From the NCBI RefSeq assembly GCF_003633725.1, contig NZ_RBIJ01000002.1, forward strand, positions 183,539 to 247,538: a stretch of DNA of 64,000 nt, given 5' to 3'. The notes below the pieces were generated by a model. The model ran no database searches. It was not told the DNA's origin and saw only the letters and a list, made by a program, of their open reading frames with translations. Source of the DNA: Brockia lithotrophica (GTDB taxonomy: Bacteria; Bacillota; Bacilli; Thermicanales; DSM-22653). Both the position numbers and the translations under genes were made by a program. Within the stretch, counting starts at the first letter, position 1. The number at the start of each line of letters is the position of its first letter. Positions 7,509 through 13,486 of the stretch are shown here, piece by piece.

Positions 7509-8315
7509 CTAGTCTTCCTCGCGCCGGCTACGCCAGAGAAAGAAGGTTCCCAACCCAAGGAGCGCACTGGCGCCTCCGATAAGGGGTAGAGAACCTGGCA
7601 CTTCCCCGGTACGTGGAAGTACGGGAGATTCCCCACGCACTTCCTGCCCTTGCCGCGGCGGAGGCTCTTCCGTAACGGGCTGCAGGGTAGGTTCCGCAGG
7701 CGCAGGCGGTGCCGGCGGCTGCTCAAGCGGTTGCTCAGGAGACGGCTGCTCGGGCGGCTTCGGCTGCTCGGGTGGCTTCGGCTGCTCGGGTGGCTTCGGT
7801 TGCTCGGGTGGCTTCGGCTGCTCGGGTGGCTTCGGTTGCTCGGGTGGCTTCGGTTGCTCAGGGGCCGGTTGCTCGGGTGGCTTCGGTTGCTCGGGTGGCT
7901 TCGGCTGCTCGGGTGGCTTCGGTTGCTCGGGTGGTTGCCCCGGGCAGAGCTTGCACGTGTCGTTTAAGAACTGATCGCCGCCGTTGCCCAAATAGCCGAT
8001 GGGGTGACCCGGAGGTTGAAAGGTTTCCGGTCCCAAGTTGGGCAGAGAAGGGAGAGTAGGAAGCGGTGGAAAAGAAACAAACGTGACCGTCGTCGTCGCG
8101 CGTTGTTCCGTCTTTCCGATCCCGGATGTAGTGGTCGTAAGGTCGACGTTCACCTGTGTTGCCGCGTTTGGCGATAGAAGGCCGCGCAATTCGGCGACGA
8201 GGTCGTCGAGGGAGTTCGAAGCGTATGCGTGGGGTTTCCCTACGCCGTACAGAACGAGGGACACTCCGACCCCTGCGAGGAGGAGACGCGCGCGCGGGCG
8301 TCGGAAAAAGGACAA
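7509..8315 (-). CDS. LPXTG cell-wall-anchored protein with PEQP repeat stalk
   Basis: The 268-aa protein has a signal peptide (about 1-32, ending HAYA), a short N-terminal domain (33-120), a Pro-rich stalk with 13 EQP units mostly spaced six residues apart (128-200), and a sorting signal: LPRTG at 233-237, a hydrophobic segment (243-260) and a positive tail. Sortase would link it to peptidoglycan. The mature N-terminus (SNSLDDLVAELRGLL, then VNVDL) resembles the start of the three small secreted paralogs next door, suggesting a wall-anchored version of the same domain; this is an inference. A CKLC pair lies at 121-124. The TTG start at 8315 follows AAGGGGGG. No sortase gene is in the window. 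Confidence 0.85.
   Translation of the reverse strand: MSFFRRPRARLLLAGVGVSLVLYGVGKPHAYASNSLDDLVAELRGLLSPNAATQVNVDLTTTTSGIGKTEQRATTTVTFVSFPPLPTLPSLPNLGPETFQPPGHPIGYLGNGGDQFLNDTCKLCPGQPPEQPKPPEQPKPPEQPKPPEQPAPEQPKPPEQPKPPEQPKPPEQPKPPEQPKPPEQPKPPEQPSPEQPLEQPPAPPAPAEPTLQPVTEEPPPRQGQEVRGESPVLPRTGEVPGSLPLIGGASALLGLGTFFLWRSRREED
7719..7934 (-). repeat. In-frame 18-bp tandem repeats encoding PPEQPK units
   Basis: About a dozen near-identical 18-bp units encode the Pro-rich stalk of the LPXTG protein. Units vary by single bases, and two are shortened to 15 bp (PEQPK). The copy number may differ between strains, which would change stalk length without breaking the frame. Confidence 0.92.
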
Positions 8316-8352
8316 CCCTATCCCCCCTTTTCCATGCGGAATTCGGGGTACC

Positions 8353-8751
8353 TTACTTCCCGCTTAGAGAGCTTCCGAGCCCCGCAAGAAGTGCCCCGAG
8401 CGCCCGCGTCGTCGACGCAAGGCCGTTGTCCGCCTTCACCCGGGAAGAGGCGTAGTACTCTCCGTACGTCACGCATGCTCCGGCTTCCGTGCTGCCGCCG
8501 AGAAGCGAACTTACTACACCCGTCAGACCCCCGGCAGTTTCCTTCGTCGCCGCAACCGCCGTCACACGTACGCCGTCGGAGGTTTGGATTCCCGCTTTCG
8601 CCTGTGCGTTGATTTCCGTGGAACCCACGAGTTGCCCAACGGCGGTCAAAAGGTCACCCAACGCGTTCCCCTGCGCAAACGCAGGGATCACAGGAAGGAG
8701 CAACGAAGCAGACAAGGCAAACGCGGCTACTCCTCGGCGGACAATACGCAT
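8353..8751 (-). CDS. Small secreted protein, paralog A of the GNALGDLL family
   Basis: The 132-aa product has a clear signal peptide (residues 1-26, ending PAFA), and the mature chain begins QGNALGDLLTAVGQLVG. The middle is rich in Ala, Thr and Gly (VTAVAATKETAGGLTGVV), and the end is GLASTTRALGALLAGLGSSLSGK-like. It is very similar to the product at 9404-9799 and more distantly to 8950-9345. I do not recognise the family. Amphipathic Gly/Leu/Ala segments at both ends of the mature chain could support self-assembly, which is speculation. ATG 8751 was chosen over a GTG at 8766 because the latter lies inside the GGGAGGG ribosome-binding site. It precedes the LPXTG gene by 37 bases in the same likely transcript. 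Confidence 0.8.
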   Translation of the reverse strand: MRIVRRGVAAFALSASLLLPVIPAFAQGNALGDLLTAVGQLVGSTEINAQAKAGIQTSDGVRVTAVAATKETAGGLTGVVSSLLGGSTEAGACVTYGEYYASSRVKADNGLASTTRALGALLAGLGSSLSGK

Positions 8752-8892
8752 GCCGATCCCTCCCACGAGGTGTAAGATTTTGAAAACGGGCCATCCACTT
8801 TAGAGGCGCATCTTTCGGATTTATATTCCTAGGACAGCCCTACGACGAACTCTAGCACACGGCTCGCCAAGGTTCAAGCTCTGCCTCCCAGG

Positions 8893-8926
8893 AAAAAGGC
8901 GGGTAGCTTTAGGCTACCCGCCTTTT
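8893..8926 (-). terminator. Rho-independent terminator after paralog B (possibly bidirectional)
   Basis: GGCGGGTAG / CTACCCGCC 9-bp stem with a 7-base loop and a T run on the minus strand; a shorter T run on the other strand could allow use in both directions. It divides the surface-protein cluster into two transcription units. Confidence 0.88.
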
Positions 8927-8949
8927 GTTCTTCCTCGGGAACACTCGGA

Positions 8950-9345
8950 TTACTTTCCGAGAACCCCACCCAAAAGTCCCGCCAAACCGGCGGAGAGGGC
9001 ACGGACCGAGGAAGCAAGGCCGTAGTCTCCGTTCGTGTAGGCACCGGCGGAGAGGTTGTTGGGGCCCTTGATCTCCGCAGCAGTGCTGTAGCTCCCGCCC
9101 AAAAGGCCGCCTACGAGGCCGTTCAGGCCGGTCTGCTTGTTCCCGTAGGTCGCCTGCGCCGTAAGAACGGCGTTCGGCGTGGTAGCCTCTACGTAGCTCA
9201 CGGCGCCGATGTCGTGGTCACCTACCAATTGCCCTACCGCCGTGAGGAGGTCGCCGAGGGCGTTCCCCTGGGCAAACGCCAGGCCGCCGCCGGCAAAGAG
9301 AACGAGAGCCAATACGGCCACAACGACTCCCATGCGTACCTTCAT
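8950..9345 (-). CDS. Small secreted protein, paralog B of the GNALGDLL family
   Basis: The 131-aa product has a signal peptide (1-25, ending LAFA) and the same mature start as its neighbours (QGNALGDLLTAVGQLVG), then diverges: the middle has ATYGNKQTGLNGLVGGLLGG and the tail GDYGLASSVRALSAGLAGLLGG ends in LGK. The layout (conserved head, Gly-rich centre, GLAS...RALxAxLAGL tail) is shared with paralogs A and C, so all three are probably homologous despite lower identity here. The function is unknown. It lies 58 bases downstream of paralog C without a terminator between, and is followed by a strong terminator. Confidence 0.8.
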   Translation of the reverse strand: MKVRMGVVVAVLALVLFAGGGLAFAQGNALGDLLTAVGQLVGDHDIGAVSYVEATTPNAVLTAQATYGNKQTGLNGLVGGLLGGSYSTAAEIKGPNNLSAGAYTNGDYGLASSVRALSAGLAGLLGGVLGK

Positions 9346-9403
9346 CGTTTCCCTTCCCCCCGCTTGTTGAGGTAGTCAGACTCCCGCTCCGAATTCCTTT
9401 GGC

Positions 9404-9799
9404 TTACTTCCCGGCCAACGCGCTGCCGAGCCCCGCAAGAAGCGCCCCAAGCGCCCGCGTCGTCGATGCGAGGCCCCAGTCGGCGTTCACGCTCGCCTTA
9501 GCCGAATACTGATCGTACGTCGCGTACGCTCCCGCCTGAGTGCTCCCGCCCATGAGGGAGGTCACGACCCCCGTGAGACCGCCAGCCGTCTCCTTCGTCG
9601 CCGCAACCGCCGTCACGCTGACGTCGCCCGTCTGGATGGCCGCCTTCGCTTGCGCGTTTACCTCCGTAGAGCCGACGAGCTGACCTACCGCCGTCAGAAG
9701 GTCCCCCAACGCGTTCCCCTGCGCAAACGCGGGGACAACGGGGAGGAGCAGGGCTACGGACAAAACCGCCGCCAAGAGACCCTTCTGCCCTACTTTCAC
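9404..9799 (-). CDS. Small secreted protein, paralog C of the GNALGDLL family
   Basis: The 131-aa product is the closest relative of paralog A in the window: the mature heads are identical over QGNALGDLLTAVGQLVGSTE, and both carry VTAVAATKETAGGLTGVV and GLASTTRALGALLAGLGS. It has a signal peptide (to PAFA) and no cysteine in the mature part. A GTG start at 9799 was chosen because GAGGAGGG lies eight bases upstream; an ATG at 9817 would start inside that site. It is the second gene of a probable three-gene transcript (9851-10150, this gene, 8950-9345). Confidence 0.8.
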   Translation of the reverse strand: MKVGQKGLLAAVLSVALLLPVVPAFAQGNALGDLLTAVGQLVGSTEVNAQAKAAIQTGDVSVTAVAATKETAGGLTGVVTSLMGGSTQAGAYATYDQYSAKASVNADWGLASTTRALGALLAGLGSALAGK

Positions 9800-9850
9800 G
9801 GCCGAATCCCTCCTCACCTAAGGTTTGTGTACGAACGCCCGGAGCTTGTC

Positions 9851-10150
9851 CTACTTTCCGTCCGGCAGCTTGGGCAACCACACCTGCGTCGAGGATTCTG
9901 CGCGGATGGTGACCCCGTTCTTCTCGCCTACGAAGGACGCAGAGGAGCCGTACCTCCCCGGCGAAACTTCGGTGAGCGGGGACACCACCTCCACGCTCTG
10001 GCCGTTCCAATCCACCCGTACGCTCGACGACCCGCTCAGGTCGCCAAAGGACCAGGAATTCAATTCGGAAATCCAGGACCACAGGGCGCCCCATCCTGCC
10101 GGAAGGAACGCGAGAAGGAGGAGCGTCGCGAGTGCCGCACCTCGCCGCAT
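9851..10150 (-). CDS. Small secreted protein, unrecognised
   Basis: The 99-aa product has a short positive N-terminus, a hydrophobic signal segment (about 4-22) and a mature region of about 75 residues rich in Ser, Val and Trp (SVRVDWNGQSVEVVSPL) that looks beta-rich. It shows no obvious similarity to the three neighbouring paralogs. It appears to be the first gene of the minus-strand surface-protein transcript; the 249 bases upstream separate it from the divergent purU and contain an AT-rich patch. GGGGGTGAG before ATG 10150 supports the start. I do not recognise the family. Confidence 0.72.
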   Translation of the reverse strand: MRRGAALATLLLLAFLPAGWGALWSWISELNSWSFGDLSGSSSVRVDWNGQSVEVVSPLTEVSPGRYGSSASFVGEKNGVTIRAESSTQVWLPKLPDGK

Positions 10151-10307
10151 CGACTCACCCCCTTCCCGGAGGACAACCCGCGCCTATAACGCTATCAGAC
10201 AAGGGGGAAGAGAAGCAAGACGAATTCCTATGAATTTTTTTCTCCCTCAAGTTAACTTTTTTCCGTATCTCGGTGCCGTGCAGGGGAAACGCCTTTGCGA
10301 GTCCCCC

Positions 10308-10337
10308 TTGCCCATCTCCCGCACAATGCCGTATGGT
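10308..10337 (+). promoter_or_regulatory. Likely promoter of purU
   Basis: TTGCCC at 10308-10313, an 18-base spacer and TATGGT at 10332-10337, about 60 bases before the GTG start. The match to consensus is moderate. Confidence 0.45.
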
Positions 10338-10399
10338 ACTTCACGTGACGCCCTTGGATCGGAACAGCCAACGCCGTGTGCGGGAAGGAGAGAAACCAG

Positions 10400-11260
10400 G
10401 TGGAAGCGGATCGGGCACGCATCCTCCTCACCTGCGTCGACCGTCCGGGCATCGTCGCCAACGTTTCAGGTACCCTCTACCGCTTGGGGGCAAACATCGT
10501 CGAACTCGACCAGTACACAACGGCGCCTTGGGGCGGAAGGTTGTTCATGCGCGTGGAGTTCTTACTCCCCGGGCTCGAAGAAAGGCGAGGGGAGCTCGAA
10601 GAATCGCTGCACGAACTCTCGGAATCCTGGGACATCGAGTTTCAACTCCACTTCGCCTCGCAGCGCAAGCGCGTGGTCGTCTTCGCCTCCCTCGCCGACC
10701 ATGCCCTTCTCGAACTCCTCCACCTTTGGAGAAACGGAGAACTTCCCGGAGACATCGTCGCCGTAGTGAGCAACCACACGCGCCTCGCCCATGCCGTATC
10801 CGCCTACGACGTTCCTTACCACCACGTACCCGTAGACCGCGAAAAGAAGGAGGAAGCGGAAAAGACCATCCTCGAACTTCTCGAAGGGTACCGCCCGGAC
10901 CTCTTAGTCCTTGCCCGCTACATGCAGATCCTTTCCCCCGATTTCGTCCGCCGCTTTCCGAACCGCATCATCAACATCCACCATTCCTTTCTTCCCGCCT
11001 TTGTAGGCAAAAATCCCTACGAACAGGCGTACGCCCGCGGCGTCAAGCTCATCGGAGCGACCGCCCATTACGTTACCGAAGGCCTCGACGAGGGACCGAT
11101 CATCGAGCAGGACGTAGCGCGCGTAACCCATCGCGCCTCCCTCGCTACTTTTAAGCAAATCGGAAGAGACATCGAACGTACGGTACTCGCCCGGGCGGTA
11201 AAGTGGCACCTAGAAGACCGAATCCTCGTCTACGAAAACAAGACCATCGTCTTCGTCTGA
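10400..11260 (+). CDS. purU: Formyltetrahydrofolate deformylase
   Basis: The 286-aa protein hydrolyses 10-formyltetrahydrofolate to formate and tetrahydrofolate. An ACT domain comes first (LLTCVDRPGIVANVSGTLYRLGANIV, about residues 9-34, extending to 80), then a formyltransferase-fold domain (from about 90) with the NIHHSFLPAFVGKNPYEQA and GATAHYVTEGLDEGPIIEQ motifs that contain the catalytic Asn, His and Asp. GTG 10400 was chosen because AAGGAG lies nine bases upstream; an upstream in-frame GTG at 10376 lacks a site. It is one of only two plus-strand protein genes in the window, divergent from the surface-protein cluster and convergent with the LacI-family gene. Confidence 0.93.
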   Translation: MEADRARILLTCVDRPGIVANVSGTLYRLGANIVELDQYTTAPWGGRLFMRVEFLLPGLEERRGELEESLHELSESWDIEFQLHFASQRKRVVVFASLADHALLELLHLWRNGELPGDIVAVVSNHTRLAHAVSAYDVPYHHVPVDREKKEEAEKTILELLEGYRPDLLVLARYMQILSPDFVRRFPNRIINIHHSFLPAFVGKNPYEQAYARGVKLIGATAHYVTEGLDEGPIIEQDVARVTHRASLATFKQIGRDIERTVLARAVKWHLEDRILVYENKTIVFV

Positions 11261-11278
11261 CGCACTGACAGTGCAGGT

Positions 11279-12388
11279 TCACGCATCCTCTCGTCGGCGA
11301 GATGAACTCCGGGCCACGAGCGTAACGTCAAACCACACTTCTCGAGGTTCCCGTCTGGGATCTTCCAAAAGCGACAGGACGACGGTTACGGCCTTCTGCC
11401 CGAGTTGCTCGATGGGCTGGGCGACCGTGCTCAACTCGGGTTCGGACATTTCCGTCAAGGGAATCCCATCGTACCCTACGATCCCCACGTCTTCGGGAAC
11501 CCTTCTCCCCTGGCGTACCGCAAACTTGAGGATCCCCAAAGCCATGAGGTCGTTTGCAGCAAAGACGGCGTCGACCTCCGGATGTTCCAAAAACAGGCGC
11601 CGAGCCGCAGCCATTCCGCCGCGAAAGGTAAAATCCGATTCCACGAAGATGGGTCCGTGCTCGGCCCCCACCTCAAGGAGCCCTTCCATATACCCTCCCA
11701 GACGTTCGCGAGCCGGAACGTATCCCAGGGGGCCCGTTACGTGGGCGATCGTTCGGTATCCCTGCTCCCACAAATGCCGGACGGCCTTGCGGGCCCCTTG
11801 GCGATCGCGCACGCGCAGAGCAACGCTTTTCGAATAGGACGGGGCGCGATCCAACATCACCATGGGGATTCCGTGCCTTTCCAAAACCCTGAGCTCCTCC
11901 TGAGAAATGCCGTGGGCGGCAACAATCAAGCCATCCACGAAACGCCGGCGGGCGAGATCGGCGAGCGTTCGCCCTTTTCGTTGCCCGCAGGTCCACACCA
12001 AAACCCCATACCCTTCCCGCGCCGCTTCTTCCGTCACCGCCTTGAGGAGCAGCGTGAAGAAGGGGTTCTCGAGATCCGAGACGAGAATCGCGATCATACC
12101 GCTCCGCCCGCGGGCGAGATTCCTCGCAACCACGTTGGGTTCGAACTTTAAGGCCTGAATGGCCGCCTCGATACGCGCCGCCGTTTCCTGCCCGACGTAT
12201 CCCTTCTTGTTGAGGTACCGAGAGACGGAAGCGACGGATACCCCCGCAAGTTCTGCCACGTCGCGAATCGTCGCCGAAGAAGGGACGTCCTCGGACGGAA
12301 ACCGGTTCCCCACCGAGCCTTCGCTCCCTTCTGAGACACCCGCCGAGCCCACCGAAGGTGGGGCGCTTTCCCGGTCCTTTTCGTCCAT
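11279..12388 (-). CDS. LacI-family transcriptional regulator
   Basis: The 369-aa protein has an unusual N-terminal extension of about 37 residues rich in Ser, Glu and Gly, then a LacI helix-turn-helix (ATIRDVAELAGVSVASVSRYLNK with the hinge region LKFEPNVVARNL), then a periplasmic-binding-protein-like sensor domain (IAILVSDLENPFF to the C-terminus) containing the family FAANDLMALG and VGYDGIPLTEM stretches. The effector is unknown; no sugar genes lie nearby. ATG 12388 was chosen because GGAAGGTG lies upstream. It converges on purU with 18 bases between the stop codons. I could not find a convincing operator in front of neighbouring genes. Confidence 0.9.
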   Translation of the reverse strand: MDEKDRESAPPSVGSAGVSEGSEGSVGNRFPSEDVPSSATIRDVAELAGVSVASVSRYLNKKGYVGQETAARIEAAIQALKFEPNVVARNLARGRSGMIAILVSDLENPFFTLLLKAVTEEAAREGYGVLVWTCGQRKGRTLADLARRRFVDGLIVAAHGISQEELRVLERHGIPMVMLDRAPSYSKSVALRVRDRQGARKAVRHLWEQGYRTIAHVTGPLGYVPARERLGGYMEGLLEVGAEHGPIFVESDFTFRGGMAAARRLFLEHPEVDAVFAANDLMALGILKFAVRQGRRVPEDVGIVGYDGIPLTEMSEPELSTVAQPIEQLGQKAVTVVLSLLEDPRREPREVWFDVTLVARSSSRRREDA

Positions 12389-12460
12389 GAGCGACACCTT
12401 CCCCGAAATGTCGGTTCTCGAATCCCGACCGAAAGGCAACGCCTTCGTCCCCAAAGATGG

Positions 12461-12499
12461 GAAAAGAGGTCCGCCCACCCTTTCCCCGGCGGGCGGACC
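12461..12499 (-). terminator. Rho-independent terminator after the riboswitch-controlled gene
   Basis: Minus strand GGTCCGCCC / GGGCGGACC, 9-bp stem with a 14-base loop, followed by TCTTTTCC. It lies between the gene at 12543-13172 and the LacI-family gene. Confidence 0.75.
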
Positions 12500-12542
12500 A
12501 CCGCCTACAGTTTGCTAGAAGGACACGCACCCTCGGCCGAAG

Positions 12543-13172
12543 CTACAACGAAGCTTCCGTCAGGCGGTGAAGGTACTGGAGTTCCTCGAGAATCGCCTCC
12601 CGCAGGATCTTCGCCTCTTCCTTAGAGTACGTTCCCCATCCTTCGAGGGTGGAAAGCTTCGCCTCGAGCTCTTGCAGCTTCAGAGAGGGAAGGGCGAGGA
12701 TCTCTGCCTCCACCGCGGTGCCGCGCGCCCGATCGAGGATTCGCTGCATTTTCGCCTCGTGCGTCGCGCGAATTTGCTCTCGCGCCCGCGCCCGCTTGGA
12801 AACGGAATTTTGTTCTTGGCCCTTCTCCGACTTGCGTACCTCTCCGTTTCCCGGCTTCGCTTCTTCCTTCCCCTTCTCGTCGGAAGGAACGGATTTCTCG
12901 TCCGGGTGATCGAGTTCTTCGTGGTCTTCCGACGATTCCCGGGAAGACTCGTCGTTCCCTACCTCTTCTTTTGCTTCCGTCTTTTTCTCTGTCTTCGAAG
13001 GAACGTCTTGGGCGACGAGAACCGATCCCTTCACGTCCGTAGGGGACCCGATGCCCAACGCCTTTTGCAGGTTCCCCCACATGCCTCCCGGGTGCGCATA
13101 CGCAAAAGTGGCACCCGCAAAGAAGAGCACAACGAGCGCGCCAATCACCAACGCAGAGCGTCTCCCAAGCAT
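12543..13172 (-). CDS. Secreted, highly charged protein under c-di-GMP riboswitch control
   Basis: The 209-aa product has a signal peptide (1-26, ending AYA), a short segment (27-56, GGMWGNLQKALGIG), a hydrophilic stretch rich in Glu, Lys and Ser (about 58-125) that is probably disordered, and a C-terminal helical, possibly coiled-coil part (about 126-207). It has no sorting motif, no membrane anchor and no cysteine, so it should be released or held non-covalently outside the cell. I do not recognise a domain. The GNLQKALGIG segment may faintly recall the GNALGDLL head of the nearby secreted paralogs. GAGGTGA lies six bases before ATG 13172 and is predicted to be masked by the riboswitch. It has its own terminator, so it is probably monocistronic. 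Confidence 0.82.
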   Translation of the reverse strand: MLGRRSALVIGALVVLFFAGATFAYAHPGGMWGNLQKALGIGSPTDVKGSVLVAQDVPSKTEKKTEAKEEVGNDESSRESSEDHEELDHPDEKSVPSDEKGKEEAKPGNGEVRKSEKGQEQNSVSKRARAREQIRATHEAKMQRILDRARGTAVEAEILALPSLKLQELEAKLSTLEGWGTYSKEEAKILREAILEELQYLHRLTEASL

Positions 13173-13177
13173 GTCTT

Positions 13178-13209
13178 GTCACCTCACCCCAAAACTTGTG
13201 TGAGGCGAC
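13178..13209 (-). promoter_or_regulatory. Predicted riboswitch expression platform: Shine-Dalgarno-masking hairpin
   Basis: GTCGCCTCAC (13209..13200) pairs with GTGAGGTGAC (13187..13178) over 10 bp with one G-U, enclosing a 12-base loop. The 3' arm contains the GAGGTGA ribosome-binding site of the gene at 12543-13172. Its 5' arm shares six bases with the 3' strand of aptamer stem P1, so the two helices exclude each other. Ligand binding should favour P1 and free the ribosome-binding site (ON switch). The pairing is read from the sequence; the direction of regulation is inferred. Confidence 0.7.
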
Positions 13210-13324
13210 CGCTTTCCCGGCAGACCGGCAGCTGGCTGGCGTGGCGGAGGTAGACTCTTCCTCCGCGGTAGCCCCTGTAGCTTTGCGTCCGACGCTTTCG
13301 CGTCGTTTGCCCTGAACGGTCGCC
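13204..13324 (-). promoter_or_regulatory. Cyclic di-GMP-I (GEMM-I) riboswitch aptamer
   Basis: The minus strand carries the GEMM-I core: AGGGCAAAC, then a GACGC-GAAA-GCGTC hairpin with a GNRA tetraloop, then GGACGCAAAGC, then a second arm (GGGGCTACC ... GCGGAGG / CCTCCGC ... CAGCTGCCGG ... TGCCGGGAAA). The closing helix P1 is GGCGACCG (13324..13317) with CGGTCGCC (13211..13204), a perfect 8 bp. The GGGCAAAC form fits the c-di-GMP version as I remember the consensus; the related cGAMP-selective subclass differs at a core purine and should be excluded by covariance-model scoring. Together with the hairpin overlapping its 3' end, this fills most of the 314 bases between clpC and the secreted-protein gene; the rest (13325-13444) holds no gene I can see. 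Confidence 0.9.
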
Positions 13325-13444
13325 TTCTTCCCCTTCAGTGTATCGTCCTTTTCCGGAAAAATCCACAGGGGGAACCCGAAAGCTCGAAGAGTTTTCCGCC
13401 TTTTCGAAAGGGGGCGGCTCCCCTGCCCGCCCGTCGTTCGTTCG

Positions 13445-13477
13445 AAAAAAGGCCACCGGGAAAGGATCCCGGTGGCC
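13445..13477 (-). terminator. Rho-independent terminator after clpC
   Basis: GGCCACCGGG / CCCGGTGGCC, perfect 10-bp stem with a 7-base loop, followed by six T on the minus strand, ten bases after the clpC stop. It ends the ctsR-mcsA-mcsB-clpC operon. Confidence 0.94.
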
Positions 13478-13486
13478 GTGACGATT

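Noticed and set aside
7719..7934. Regular short repeats that might be read as a CRISPR array
   Set aside because: The 18-bp units are contiguous, in frame, and encode the PEQP stalk. There are no spacers and no cas genes.
7650..8059. Arg/Leu- and Ala/Val-rich open frames on the plus strand across the repeats
   Set aside because: They are by-products of the 18-bp repeats read on the wrong strand and have no ribosome-binding sites.
11279..12388. The idea that the LacI-family protein controls purU or the surface cluster
   Set aside because: No LacI-type palindrome with a central CG was found near those promoters. The genes are only neighbours.
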